Shown: positions 1 through 9,091 of the stretch, piece after piece
Position numbering within the stretch: position 1 is the stretch's first letter
Layout of the letters: the number at the start of each line of letters is the position of its first letter
NCBI GenBank assembly: GCA_014382015.1
Contig: JACNKN010000028.1
Location: forward strand, 1 to 44,715
Direction of reading: 5' to 3'
DNA: 44,715 nt
Origin: Fidelibacterota bacterium
GTDB lineage: Bacteria; Fidelibacterota; Marinisomatia; Marinisomatales; TCS55
The notes under the pieces: model-generated
The model's input: the letters and a program-made list of their open reading frames with translations, nothing else
What the model was told of the DNA's origin: nothing
The model's database searches: none
Position numbers and translations under genes: made by a program

Positions 1-276
1 ATTTAATTTAATTAAAAATTTTTGATCAAAATTTCCTTGTTGAATTTTCTTTTGAAATGTTTTTAATCCGAAGTGAGTGGAATCAAAAAACGTGATATAT
101 GTATTATCTGATGGCCAGATAAAGTCAACAATTCCAATTGATTTAAACTGCAGATTGACTGAATCTGGTTTTAATGTCAATTGAGCATCTGCCACGGGGA
201 ATCCATATACTTTGACAGAATAATTCTGACCAAATATTATTACGTTCAATAGAGATAAATAGAAAACCCGGCGCAT
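1..276 (-). CDS. Secreted protein, DUF3108-like, N-terminal fragment
   Basis: The reverse strand reads open from an ATG at 276 to the window edge (92 codons), so only the N-terminus is present. The protein begins MRRVFYLSLLNVIIFGQ, a plausible signal peptide, followed by a beta-rich stretch with GFPVADAQL and a repeated-strand pattern that resembles the start of DUF3108 envelope proteins. It lies 12 bp after the mgtE stop in the same direction, so it is probably co-transcribed with mgtE. No clear Shine-Dalgarno sequence precedes it. The family call rests on resemblance over a short fragment and is tentative; a secreted envelope protein is the safer statement. Confidence 0.45.
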   Translation of the reverse strand, partial: MRRVFYLSLLNVIIFGQNYSVKVYGFPVADAQLTLKPDSVNLQFKSIGIVDFIWPSDNTYITFFDSTHFGLKTFQKKIQQGNFDQKFLIKLN

Positions 277-288
277 GACAGGTCAGTA

Positions 289-1662
289 TCAGGTAAATCC
301 GAGGAAAGAGCCTGCGATCCAAAAATAAAGCGCTACGCCCAGTATATCAATGGCTGTTGTTACAAAAGGGCCCGTAGCAACGGCTGGATCTATATCAAAT
401 CGGTTGAGAATTAAGGGGACAAGAGATCCAATGGTTGAGGCAATAATCATAGATGCGCAAATACTCAAGCCTACAACAAGACCCAGGATTGGTGATACAT
501 CCAAAAATCGAAAAATAGCAAAAATTCCTAAAAGAATTCCGTACAAAATCCCCAGGATAAGCCCTACGCGCATTTCTTTTAATAAAATTTTTACAGAATT
601 TTCAAGCCCTACGCGACCCGTGGCCAACCCACGCACAATAATGGTTGAAGATTGTGTCCCAATATTACCGCCCATTCCGATAATCACCGGAATGAATGCG
701 GCGAGTACAATCGTATTTTGCAGTATATCATCGAAAACGCCAATAATAAATGCAGCCAGGATACCGCCCACCCAACTGGCAAATAGCCACGGGAGACGCA
801 TGCGGGCATTATCCCAGGAGGATTTTAAAAGAATTTCACGGTCTTTACCGGCACCCACCATTTGTAAAAAGTCTTCTGTCGCTTCTTCTCGAATAATGTC
901 CACAACATCATCAACCATTACGATTCCCAACAGCTGGTCTTCAGAATCGACCACTGGGACTGCAAGGAAATTGTATTGAGATACAATTCGCGCCACCTCC
1001 TCTTGATCTGTTTCCGGGCGAACAGCATGCACTTTTCGTGACATGATCTCTACCAATGTGGTTTCACTGGGTGTTGTGACTAAATCTCGCAGGGAAACCA
1101 CACCGGTCAACCGACCATCATCATCCACCGCATACAAATAAAAGACCATTTCCGCTTCATCTTGATCCTGAAGCGCTGCAATTGCATCAATCGCTTTGGT
1201 TTCTTCGTGGAGCCTAAAAACATCGGTATACATGAGAATTCCGGCACTATCCTCCGGATAAGCCATGATTTCTTCCAGTTTTTCCTGTTCTTCAGCCTGG
1301 AGAAGGTCAATAATTGCAGCGGCATACTCTTCATTCACCAACCCCATGAGGTGGGCTGTTTCATTTGAACTGGCTTCCTCTAAAATAGCCGCCATACGTT
1401 GAGGTGTTTCCTGTTCCAAAAGGCGAACCGTAATCGACTCATCCAATTCATTTAAGAATTCCACCGTTCCTTCTGAGGGTGGCATCATGGAAAAAATTAT
1501 ATCCTGCTCTTCGTCATTAAAATACCGATAGATCAGGGCCATATCAGCTGGATGTGTTTTACCGATTAGCTTAATGATATTGGTTTTAGCATGGCGCCGA
1601 AGCAATCGTCTAAACGTATCCCTGAGGAGGGTAATTTCTGTATCAAACATTTCTTTTTTCAT
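289..1662 (-). CDS. mgtE: Magnesium transporter MgtE
   Basis: This 457-aa protein is a full-length MgtE Mg2+ channel of the inner membrane. It has the three expected parts: an acidic N-terminal helical domain (about residues 30-130), a tandem CBS pair (about 137-260) that senses cytosolic Mg2+, and five transmembrane helices from about 288 to the end. The pore signature is visible as PVIIGMGGNIGTQSST near 325-340, and the conserved acidic residue of the last helix is D439 in TTAIDILG. The ATG start at 1662 lies 1 bp after the stop of the upstream CPBP gene, so the two are translationally adjacent. Nothing appears to be missing. Confidence 0.96.
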   Translation of the reverse strand: MKKEMFDTEITLLRDTFRRLLRRHAKTNIIKLIGKTHPADMALIYRYFNDEEQDIIFSMMPPSEGTVEFLNELDESITVRLLEQETPQRMAAILEEASSNETAHLMGLVNEEYAAAIIDLLQAEEQEKLEEIMAYPEDSAGILMYTDVFRLHEETKAIDAIAALQDQDEAEMVFYLYAVDDDGRLTGVVSLRDLVTTPSETTLVEIMSRKVHAVRPETDQEEVARIVSQYNFLAVPVVDSEDQLLGIVMVDDVVDIIREEATEDFLQMVGAGKDREILLKSSWDNARMRLPWLFASWVGGILAAFIIGVFDDILQNTIVLAAFIPVIIGMGGNIGTQSSTIIVRGLATGRVGLENSVKILLKEMRVGLILGILYGILLGIFAIFRFLDVSPILGLVVGLSICASMIIASTIGSLVPLILNRFDIDPAVATGPFVTTAIDILGVALYFWIAGSFLGFT

Positions 1663-1663
1663 T

Positions 1664-2461
1664 TTAAGTCTCCCGCCGATTTTTCAGTTGTTTGAATCCT
1701 ATCCAAAAAGAGGTGATCGCCAAAAATAATATCATGGGGTTTATGTGCCCATGCCATAAAATTAGAGATTCAAAAGAGCTCCCCATGGATGCAAACAATA
1801 GAGAGGTTGCATTAATGATTACATGGAATATAATGCTGGGTAAGATTGAGTTTGTATGCCACGCCAGGTATCCGAGAATAACACCAAGCAAATAAATTTG
1901 GATCATCCAATAAGGATTGAAATGAATTACGGCGAAGAAAAGACTGGAGAATAAAATGGCACGTGTAATGTCTCCCCAGGCATCCTCCAGGTACTTTTGC
2001 AGGAATCCTCGAAATAAAACTTCTTCTCCAATGGGAGCCAAAAGGACAATTGTGAATAGAAGCAATACGAGGGATAAAGGATTTTCCGGGGTCAGAAGCG
2101 CTTCAACCTGAAGAAATGAATCAGGCATAGGCATGATCATGTCCACCAGTATATTAATCTCATCAGAAATAATCATGGCACCTATAGAAAGCAATACTGT
2201 TGAATATATTATACTTTTTGAAACAGGGTTTAGACGTAAGGAATCCTGAAGAGAATAGTTTTTTTTTAATAAAAAAATAATGACGGGAACGACCAAAACA
2301 CTCTGGCCGATAAACATAGCAAAATAAGTGGAAAGGCCCGGCTTAGCGCCAGTAAGGATAGACGGATCCAAGGCACTGAATATGGAGCCGATAATCAGGG
2401 CTGAGAGGACCGATAATAAAACGATCCCAAATGCAAACCGTACTGTGTGGGTCTGAGTCAT
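1664..2461 (-). CDS. CPBP-family intramembrane metalloprotease
   Basis: This 265-aa polytopic membrane protein has the CPBP (CAAX protease and bacteriocin-processing) catalytic motifs: EEVLFRGF with E146, E147 and R151, then H180 in AVIHFNP, then H213 and N217 in IIFHVIINAT. The family consists of intramembrane proteases; the substrate cannot be read from sequence. ATG 2461 is the only start available because an in-frame TGA lies eight codons upstream. The stop is 1 bp before mgtE, which suggests one operon. A second, unrelated-looking CPBP protein is encoded at 15161-15853. Confidence 0.88.
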   Translation of the reverse strand: MTQTHTVRFAFGIVLLSVLSALIIGSIFSALDPSILTGAKPGLSTYFAMFIGQSVLVVPVIIFLLKKNYSLQDSLRLNPVSKSIIYSTVLLSIGAMIISDEINILVDMIMPMPDSFLQVEALLTPENPLSLVLLLFTIVLLAPIGEEVLFRGFLQKYLEDAWGDITRAILFSSLFFAVIHFNPYWMIQIYLLGVILGYLAWHTNSILPSIIFHVIINATSLLFASMGSSFESLILWHGHINPMILFLAITSFWIGFKQLKNRRET

Positions 2462-2513
2462 AAGGGTCTGAATCCAACGCGTTCATTATCCGAGAAGTTA
2501 CGGCTTTCTGCAT

Positions 2514-3263
2514 TTACGGAGAAACAAGAGCTTCGGCTGTTAAATGGTGCAGTAAAATGCCCATGGCTACACCAACATTAAGAGAATCCCCTGATCCGAT
2601 TTTTGGGATAGCAACCAATTGATTCATTGAAGGTTTAAGGTTTTCATTGATACCGTGGGCCTCACTACCCATAACAAGGACCCATTTATTGGATATTATT
2701 TTAACAGATTGAATAGAATCCCCCTGGTGATCGGCACCAAGGATCGTATAATCTTTAAAATCATTTATATGCATAGTCCCAATCCAAGAAAGATGAAAAT
2801 GAGCACCCATGGCTCCACGGACAACTTTCGGATTAAACGGGTCAATACATCCCTCAGACAAAGCAATATTTTGAATCCCAAACCATAGGGCTGTGCGGAG
2901 AATGGTGCCCATATTCCCCGGATCTGAAACATGATCCAAAAAAATAAAATTCCGATTCATCTTCGGAGTTTTGAATGTTGGTATCTTGCATACGGCAAGG
3001 AGGCCGGGAGGTGTTGATGCGGGAGAAATATGTTTCATTTCAGTTGTTGAAATAGCTTCATTTTGATCAGTGCTAATTGTTTTTATAAAGTGGGCATTCT
3101 TTTGCGAAAATTCCTTCGTCCATAAAATGGATTTAATAGGTGCCTTTGCATTCAGGGCTTCACTGACGGATCGTAATCCTTCAACAATAAAAAGCTCATG
3201 TACTTCTCTGATTTTTTTTTGAGAAAGAGAACGAATACGCTTCATTTGGTTTTGACTGACCAT
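2514..3263 (-). CDS. TrmH/SpoU-family RNA 2'-O-ribose methyltransferase
   Basis: This 249-aa protein is a SPOUT-class methyltransferase that puts a methyl group on a ribose 2'-OH of rRNA or tRNA using S-adenosylmethionine. An N-terminal substrate-binding region (about 1-95, with LFIVEGLRSVSEAL) precedes the knotted catalytic domain. Its three motifs are present: DPGNMGTILRTALWFG (114-129), VLVMGSEAHGI (195-205) and IPKIGSGDSLNVGVAMG (219-235). The layout fits the RlmB/AviRb-like subgroup, but the target nucleotide cannot be assigned. It follows the amidohydrolase by 29 bp on the same strand. MKRIRSLSQ, six codons in, is a possible alternative start. Confidence 0.88.
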   Translation of the reverse strand: MVSQNQMKRIRSLSQKKIREVHELFIVEGLRSVSEALNAKAPIKSILWTKEFSQKNAHFIKTISTDQNEAISTTEMKHISPASTPPGLLAVCKIPTFKTPKMNRNFIFLDHVSDPGNMGTILRTALWFGIQNIALSEGCIDPFNPKVVRGAMGAHFHLSWIGTMHINDFKDYTILGADHQGDSIQSVKIISNKWVLVMGSEAHGINENLKPSMNQLVAIPKIGSGDSLNVGVAMGILLHHLTAEALVSP

Positions 3264-3292
3264 TATATTGATTGCTATATTTTCTTTCGGGG

Positions 3293-4981
3293 CTACTTTG
3301 CCTGGTACTCAATTTTTCCGTTTACAATGGTATATCGTATTTTAGTACTTAAGATATTTTCTTCCGGGATCGTCATGATGTCTTGAGATAAAACTGTAAA
3401 ATCAGCATATTTTCCCACTTCGATGGATCCTTTAATGTCTTCTTCAAAGGCGCCATAAGCAGCATTAATTGTATAACTTTTTAATGCTTCAAATCGTGTC
3501 ATTTTCTGATCTGGTTCAAACCCCCCATCGGGAATTCCCGCTAAAGTTTTTCGGGAAACACTTGCGTAAAAACTGGCAATTGGGTTCACCGGCTCAACGG
3601 GGACATCTGTCCCATTAATAACAATAGCACCAGAGTCCATCAATTTTCGCCAAACATAAGCACCTTCCTTAATTCTTTTGGGTCCCAAACGATAAATAGC
3701 CCATGGCCGGTCTGAACTTAAATGAATGGCCTGAATTGATGCAATGACACCCATTTCTGCAAATCTGGGGATGTCTTTGGGATCAATATGTTGCGCATGT
3801 TCGATTCGCCAGCGATGGTCAATGCCGGGATTTTCATTAAACACAGTTTCATATTGGTCTAGAACTTCTTGATTTGCCCGATCTCCAATTGCGTGGGTAT
3901 TTACTTGGAATCCATTGGCAAAACCATTGGAGGAAACATCATAAACATAATCCATTGGTTGGGTAGCCATTCCCACATGTCCTGGGCGATCTGTGTATTC
4001 ATCCAGAAGCCACGCCCCTCGGGAACCCAAGGCACCATCGGCATTCAGCTTTATCGATCGAATTGTCAGATAGTCATTTCCAGTCCCAATTTCAGGTCCT
4101 TTTTTATACCATTCCTCAAGTAAATCCGGGTCTTGGCTGGAAAGCATAACATACAGCCGGACTTTTAATTTCCCGCTGTTTAATCCATTTCTGAAAAGCG
4201 CAATTGTGCTTCGGCCGGACCCTGCATCCTGAAAGGAAGTAATCCCACTTTCCAGACTGGCCTGAACAGCCAGTTCGAATGCCTTTTCAGCATGACCACT
4301 CCCTGTGGCTGGAACATTACGACTTATTAGGCCTTGGGCGCGTTCATTAAATATACCGGTTGGTGTCCCTTTCAAATTTTTTATTATTTCTCCCCCTTCG
4401 CCAAATTGTGATTCAGCGCTAATACCAGATATTTCCATCGCTTTGGCATTCGCAAATCCTGCATGACCACTGGCATGGGTTAACCATACAGGATTATTGG
4501 GTGAAACGGCACTCAGTTTTTCATGGGTTTGAAATCCTTTTACAGCAGGGCTGGGTGTGGATGTCCATTTACTTTGGTGCCACCCGCGACCTAAAATCCA
4601 TTCTCCCGGCTCACTCCTTCCCACAGCAGAATCGACCATAGAAACCAATTCATCATAATTAGAAATTGTTGTGAGATCCAACCGCATTTTTGCAAATCCC
4701 AAGCCCATAAAGTGGCCATGCCCTTCAATGAGTCCCGGGATCATGGTGCCCCCATTTAAATTGATAATCTTAGTTTGATCGCCAATCCATTGGGATACGT
4801 CTTCCTGTGATCCCAGAGCAATTATTTTTCCACCCTTTACAGCTACCGCTTCTACAAGGGGATTAAACTCATTAACCGTATATATCTTCCCATTTTGAAT
4901 AACCATATCAGCTGTATTTTTTTCACAACCACTCCATAAAAGTAAAATGAGGAAAAATAAAGTGAATAGTTTGATTTTCAA
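3293..4981 (-). CDS. Lipoprotein amidohydrolase, YtcJ-like
   Basis: This is a metal-dependent amidohydrolase of the amidohydrolase-3/YtcJ type, anchored as a lipoprotein. I place the start at a TTG (4981) because GGAGGT sits 5 nt upstream and gives a clean signal MKIKLFTLFFLILLLWSGC with its lipobox cysteine. In-frame ATGs at 4993 and 5005 would add 4 or 8 residues and lack a ribosome site. Landmarks are the metal motif GHGHF in PGLIEGHGHFMG (most relatives have D-x-H-x-H), then HAIGDRANQEVLD, RIEHAQHI and a C-terminal NGTDVPVEP. The substrate is unknown. It starts divergently from proS across about 125 bp. Confidence 0.87.
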   Translation of the reverse strand: MKIKLFTLFFLILLLWSGCEKNTADMVIQNGKIYTVNEFNPLVEAVAVKGGKIIALGSQEDVSQWIGDQTKIINLNGGTMIPGLIEGHGHFMGLGFAKMRLDLTTISNYDELVSMVDSAVGRSEPGEWILGRGWHQSKWTSTPSPAVKGFQTHEKLSAVSPNNPVWLTHASGHAGFANAKAMEISGISAESQFGEGGEIIKNLKGTPTGIFNERAQGLISRNVPATGSGHAEKAFELAVQASLESGITSFQDAGSGRSTIALFRNGLNSGKLKVRLYVMLSSQDPDLLEEWYKKGPEIGTGNDYLTIRSIKLNADGALGSRGAWLLDEYTDRPGHVGMATQPMDYVYDVSSNGFANGFQVNTHAIGDRANQEVLDQYETVFNENPGIDHRWRIEHAQHIDPKDIPRFAEMGVIASIQAIHLSSDRPWAIYRLGPKRIKEGAYVWRKLMDSGAIVINGTDVPVEPVNPIASFYASVSRKTLAGIPDGGFEPDQKMTRFEALKSYTINAAYGAFEEDIKGSIEVGKYADFTVLSQDIMTIPEENILSTKIRYTIVNGKIEYQAK

Positions 4982-5107
4982 GGAGACCTCCATTATTGAT
5001 TTCATTGGGGTAAAGATAATACCCAGAAACTATTTTCCTTAACAAATTTCGTTGGAAGGCCATGATGAACCCGGTAATTTGTCGTTTAAATTTTTGAAAG
5101 AAAAAAC

Positions 5108-6577
5108 ATGTCAAAAGGCGTTACACTCCAAAGTAAAAATTATTCAGCTTGGTACACAGATGTAATTACCAAAGCTGAGTTGGCTGACTATGGCCCAGTC
5201 AAAGGGACCATGGTCATCAGGCCCTATGGATTTTCCCTTTGGGAAAATATTAAAAATGTGTTTGACTATATGATTAAGGAAACAGGCCATGTGAATGCTT
5301 ATTTCCCTTTATTTATACCAAAGTCATTTTTAGCCAAGGAGGCCGAACATATAGAAGGGTTTGCTAAGGAATGTGCAGTGGTGACCCATACGCGACTGAA
5401 ATCTGATGGTGAACATGGTGTTGTTGTGGATCCGGATTCCAAGTTGGAAGAAGAAGTGATTGTACGCCCCACTTCAGAAACGGTAATATGGGCTATGTAT
5501 AAAAAGTGGATTCAATCCTATCGAGACCTGCCATTGCTCATCAATCAGTGGGTAAATGTTGTTCGCTGGGAAATGAGAACCCGATTATTTCTGCGCACAT
5601 CAGAATTCCTTTGGCAAGAAGGCCATACAGCCCATGCCTCTGCCCAAGAAGCCTTAGAAGAAACATTACTGATTTTAGGGTTATATCGAAAATTGGCTGA
5701 AGATTATCTCGCCATGCCGGTTCACACCGGGCTAAAATCAGAATCTGAAAAATTTGCCGGTGCTGAACAAACCTATTGTATTGAAGCATTAATGGGAGAT
5801 AAAAAAGCACTTCAGGCTGGGACATCCCATAATCTAGGGCAGAATTTTGCCAAAGCTTTTGATGTAAAGTTTCAAACAAAAGACAATAAAGAAGAACTGG
5901 TTTATGCAACAAGCTGGGGTGTAAGTACGCGGCTAGTGGGGGCTGTCATCATGACCCATGGAGATGATAAAGGACTTAGACTTCCTCCAAAAATTGCACC
6001 GTACCAGGTTGTGGTGGTACCTATATTTAGAGATGAAGAAAGCATGGGGTTGGTGAAAAATTATCTGTCACCCATTTTGTCCAAACTAAAGGATGGGGGA
6101 ATCCGCATTCATGAAGATTGGCGGAAGGAGAGTCCAGGTTTCAAATTTAATGAATGGGAAATGAAGGGTGTACCTCTTCGCCTTGAAGTGGGGCCAAAAG
6201 ATGTTGAAAATGGGAAAGCGGTACTGGTTCGGCGAGATAGCGGCGAAAAATTATTTGTCCAAAAAGATAAGGTCGGGGAAATTGTTCCCAAACTTTTAGA
6301 GGATATCCAGAAGACATTATTTAACGAGGCAAAAGATTTTCGGGAAGAAAATACCCATCGTGTTTCATCCTATGATGAATTCAAGGATACGATTAAAAAT
6401 AAAGGTGGCTTTGTTCGATGTGGGTGGGACGGCGCAGGAGAAAGTGAAATGGCCATAAAGGCAGAAACAAAAGCGACCATTCGCGTAATCCCACTTGATG
6501 AAAATCCCAAGAATTTAAAGTGTATTTATTCAGGAAAGCCAGCCCGTCACGAAGTCCTTTTTGCCAAGGCGTATTAA
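5108..6577 (+). CDS. proS: Prolyl-tRNA synthetase, archaeal/eukaryotic type
   Basis: This 489-aa class II synthetase charges tRNA-Pro with proline. It is the short archaeal/eukaryote-like form without the editing domain inserted in the ~570-aa E. coli type. Motif 2 is clear in IVRPTSETVIWAMYKKWI and in the following VVRWEMRTRLFLRTSEFLWQEGHTAHA region. The anticodon-binding domain starts near residue 300 (PYQVVVVPIFRD) and a C-terminal zinc-like/HTH extension ends in KAY. A weak GAAAG lies ahead of ATG 5108. The gene is closed by an intrinsic terminator at 6589-6620. Confidence 0.96.
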   Translation: MSKGVTLQSKNYSAWYTDVITKAELADYGPVKGTMVIRPYGFSLWENIKNVFDYMIKETGHVNAYFPLFIPKSFLAKEAEHIEGFAKECAVVTHTRLKSDGEHGVVVDPDSKLEEEVIVRPTSETVIWAMYKKWIQSYRDLPLLINQWVNVVRWEMRTRLFLRTSEFLWQEGHTAHASAQEALEETLLILGLYRKLAEDYLAMPVHTGLKSESEKFAGAEQTYCIEALMGDKKALQAGTSHNLGQNFAKAFDVKFQTKDNKEELVYATSWGVSTRLVGAVIMTHGDDKGLRLPPKIAPYQVVVVPIFRDEESMGLVKNYLSPILSKLKDGGIRIHEDWRKESPGFKFNEWEMKGVPLRLEVGPKDVENGKAVLVRRDSGEKLFVQKDKVGEIVPKLLEDIQKTLFNEAKDFREENTHRVSSYDEFKDTIKNKGGFVRCGWDGAGESEMAIKAETKATIRVIPLDENPKNLKCIYSGKPARHEVLFAKAY

Positions 6578-6588
6578 GGTTTGGGAAA

Positions 6589-6620
6589 GAAAATCAATCC
6601 TTCGAGGATTGGTTTTCTTA
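6589..6620 (+). terminator. Intrinsic terminator after proS
   Basis: A 13-bp stem (6589-6601 with 6605-6617, one T-G wobble) closes on a TCG loop and runs into TTTTCTT. It begins 11 nt after the proS stop and ends 8 nt before the recO ATG, so recO translation starts almost on top of it. recO must rely on read-through or on a promoter hidden in the proS 3' end. Confidence 0.75.
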
Positions 6621-6627
6621 TAAGCCT

Positions 6628-7314
6628 ATGATAACTCACTCAGTCGCGATTGTTCTAAAGCGGTTCCCCTATAGTGAAACCAGTATAATTGCGCGGTGCT
6701 TCGTGAAGGAAAAGGGGAAAGTCAGTTTTATTGTCCATGGTGCTCATAGAAAAAAGTCACCCATGGGCGCCTACTTTCAGCCGATTAATTGTTTAGATCT
6801 TGTTTATTATTTTAAAGAATCCCGGGATCTCCAAACCATATCAAAAGCGGCTTTTTCCAATAATTGGTCTGTGATTCCCACAGATTTAAAAAAAATCTCT
6901 TATGCAATGGCATTAATCGAACTTACAGATAAATGTCTTACGGACCTAGATGCTCACCCGGAATTGTATGATGAATTAGTCAGCACATTAAAACGAATTG
7001 AAACGGAAGAAAAACAACTAAACCTGGCTTATTGGTTTTACCAATATCAGCTGTTGAAGCACCTGGGTTTTAAACCGGATTTTGCCCAGGCAGAGGTGGA
7101 TTTCGTACCGCTTCCTAATCCATATGCAGGTCCCAATTCAAAAGCGGTATTTGATTATTTTCAACAAAACCAAACAGGGATGGGCACAGGTATAAAAATC
7201 ACAGGAAAGGATAGAAAAGTAATCAGTGATTATTTAAATACGTGTTTGGGTATTCATTTTGATGGTATTCGTAATTTAAAATCACTTCAAATATTACGTG
7301 AAATGGTTGCATAA
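6628..7314 (+). CDS. recO: DNA repair protein RecO
   Basis: This 228-aa protein is RecO, which with RecF and RecR loads RecA onto SSB-coated single-stranded DNA. The N-terminal OB-fold is recognisable as AIVLKRFPYSETSIIARCF followed by EKGKVSFIVHGAHR, and an alpha-helical C-terminal half includes YQLLKHLGFKPDF. The four-cysteine zinc finger found in many RecO proteins is absent, as in E. coli RecO. I chose ATG 6628 because the longer open frame from 6520 runs back through the terminator and the proS coding end. The stop overlaps the next start as TAATG. Confidence 0.88.
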   Translation: MITHSVAIVLKRFPYSETSIIARCFVKEKGKVSFIVHGAHRKKSPMGAYFQPINCLDLVYYFKESRDLQTISKAAFSNNWSVIPTDLKKISYAMALIELTDKCLTDLDAHPELYDELVSTLKRIETEEKQLNLAYWFYQYQLLKHLGFKPDFAQAEVDFVPLPNPYAGPNSKAVFDYFQQNQTGMGTGIKITGKDRKVISDYLNTCLGIHFDGIRNLKSLQILREMVA

Positions 7315-8171
7315 TGATTTATAAAGGGAAATTACGGTGGATGAATGGTACTTCCTTTATTGAAACGGGAAAGGGGGAGCGATTGCTGGAAGAATGCCGG
7401 ATTTGGGACGGATATATTCATCATTGGGAAAATCAACGTGTCTGTGCCCGAAAACTGCCCCAGCAAGATTACGAAACCAGAGAGTCAATTATTATCATGT
7501 GGCCGGATGAACCGCCATCGGAAATACCTTTTGTGGAGATATATTATAATGAACGGTTGGTGAAGTATCCTGCCTCTACTTTTGGGCATAATGCGATTAA
7601 TGTGAATGGTGAATTTTTTAATTTTTCTCACTTGATTAATGAAAATGAAGTCATGGATGAAGCGGAATATATGTATCGGCCGGCTTTGGGTGAATTTGCC
7701 CCATCGCCTACCACAGGGAAGTTTGAAATTTTGGAAAATGGAACTGCATATTATGACAAGTTTGGACGGAATTTTATGCGCGGTATCCACGTGATCCGAC
7801 TTGAAGGAATAGATGCAGACCGCCTATCGGGAATTTACCACGATGAACTCAATATTATCCACGCTACGCCATCAAATCCGGATCATCCGGAAAAATATCG
7901 GGACTTTAGTTTTTATAAGCGGAGTTGCACCACCCTGATCAGGGATGGGCTTCAAAAATATGGTTTTCAAAAAATTAATGGATTTCTTCCCAGGGATTTT
8001 TTCATCAGCGCGGCCATGTCATTAATGAAAGCACAGAAGAAAATGGGGTTTACGGTACAATTATATAATCGGCCTCAACTGAAAGTGCCGGAAGCTCCTT
8101 ATAGTAGAAATTCCTTACCCATGAACCCCATGAATTGGACTCGATTGAAAAAACTGAAGGGGATGATATAA
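7314..8171 (+). CDS. Permuted papain-fold (DUF4105/Lnb-type) hydrolase, putative
   Basis: I do not recognise this 285-aa protein with certainty. Two motifs suggest a circularly permuted NlpC/P60-like cysteine hydrolase of the DUF4105/Lnb kind: a histidine block STFGHNAINVNGEFFNF (H92) that precedes the cysteine block YKRSCTTLIRDGL (C205). A small beta-rich N-terminal segment (about 1-60, KGKLRWMNGTSFIETG) comes first. There is no signal peptide, although many relatives are exported. It overlaps recO by one base (TAATG), so translation is coupled. The substrate is unknown; peptidase, amidase or acyltransferase would all fit the fold. Confidence 0.55.
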   Translation: MIYKGKLRWMNGTSFIETGKGERLLEECRIWDGYIHHWENQRVCARKLPQQDYETRESIIIMWPDEPPSEIPFVEIYYNERLVKYPASTFGHNAINVNGEFFNFSHLINENEVMDEAEYMYRPALGEFAPSPTTGKFEILENGTAYYDKFGRNFMRGIHVIRLEGIDADRLSGIYHDELNIIHATPSNPDHPEKYRDFSFYKRSCTTLIRDGLQKYGFQKINGFLPRDFFISAAMSLMKAQKKMGFTVQLYNRPQLKVPEAPYSRNSLPMNPMNWTRLKKLKGMI

Positions 8172-8241
8172 ATTTTAATTAATAAAATTGGAACGGAATT
8201 CCCCCTAAATATGTATAAATTCGTAAAATAACGCAATAGAT

Positions 8242-9069
8242 ATGCAATACCAATTCCAATCAGAACAGGGAAATATTCCTTTTCGTCCGCAATTATTCAC
8301 GGAAGCGATTAAAGTACTGATTTCTGTAAATGCAATCGTTTTCCTTTTTCGAGTAATTGCCAAAAACCAAATAGATCTGGCCCAGATATTTGGACTGTCA
8401 TCCGAAACTGTTTGGCCCATGGTCTGGCAGCCCGTGACCTACATGTTTATCCATGGCGATTTTTTTCATATTTTTATGAATATGTTTGTTTTATGGATGT
8501 TTGGTTCAGAATTGGAATCTATCTGGGGGCGTGGGGGATTTATAAAATATTATTTTACCACGGGAGTCGGATCCGGGTTAGTGTGGTTGTTCTTTAATAT
8601 TGGCAATCCATACACCGTTTTGATTGGCGCAAGCGGGGCGATCTACGGATTGCTCTTAGCTTATGGACTCATGTTTCCTAATCGAAAAATTTTAATTTAT
8701 TTTCTATTCCCGGTCAAGGTGAAATATTTTGTTATATTTTTAGGTACCATGGCTTTTCTTTCTTCCATGGGAACATCTGGCTCTAACATTAGTCACTTGA
8801 CCCATCTTTCTGGAATGGTGATCGGGTATATTTATCTAAAATCGCCATGGACATGGCCTAAGCTCCGGTTATTGATTAACTCAAAAGTGGCAGAAGTACG
8901 ACATAATAAAGTGGAACGAAAAAAAACAAGAAAAATGAACATGCAGCAGACCGTAGATCGTTTATTGGATAAAATCAATCAAGTTGGCTATGAAGGTCTC
9001 ACTGAAGACGAAAAAGATGAATTATATACCCACAGCCGGCACTTGGGGAGAGATCAGGAAAAAGATTGA
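8242..9069 (+). CDS. Rhomboid-family intramembrane serine protease
   Basis: This 275-aa protein is a six-helix rhomboid protease that cuts substrates inside the membrane. The family landmarks are HGDFFHIFMNMFVLWMFG (oxyanion N80), the nucleophile S131 in IGASGAIYG, and the catalytic histidine H188 in SHLTHLSGMVIGY. A hydrophilic C-terminal tail of about 75 residues, rich in Lys and Glu (KVERKKTRKMN), probably lies in the cytoplasm. The natural substrate is not evident. It follows the papain-like gene after 70 bp and converges on the leftward DUF4249 gene. Confidence 0.92.
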   Translation: MQYQFQSEQGNIPFRPQLFTEAIKVLISVNAIVFLFRVIAKNQIDLAQIFGLSSETVWPMVWQPVTYMFIHGDFFHIFMNMFVLWMFGSELESIWGRGGFIKYYFTTGVGSGLVWLFFNIGNPYTVLIGASGAIYGLLLAYGLMFPNRKILIYFLFPVKVKYFVIFLGTMAFLSSMGTSGSNISHLTHLSGMVIGYIYLKSPWTWPKLRLLINSKVAEVRHNKVERKKTRKMNMQQTVDRLLDKINQVGYEGLTEDEKDELYTHSRHLGRDQEKD

Positions 9070-9091
9070 GCATTTTTTAGAGATTGTATTT

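Noticed and set aside
350-979. Open frame of 209 codons on the plus strand
   Set aside because: It is fully antisense to mgtE, has low-complexity Pro/Ile/Arg composition and no family resemblance, so it is a shadow frame.
5541-5912. Open frame of 123 codons on the minus strand
   Set aside because: It is antisense to the conserved core of proS and has no ribosome site or recognisable protein pattern.
6520-6627. N-terminal extension of recO by 36 codons
   Set aside because: It runs through the proS 3' end and across the terminator hairpin, and RecO proteins normally begin near the ATG at 6628.
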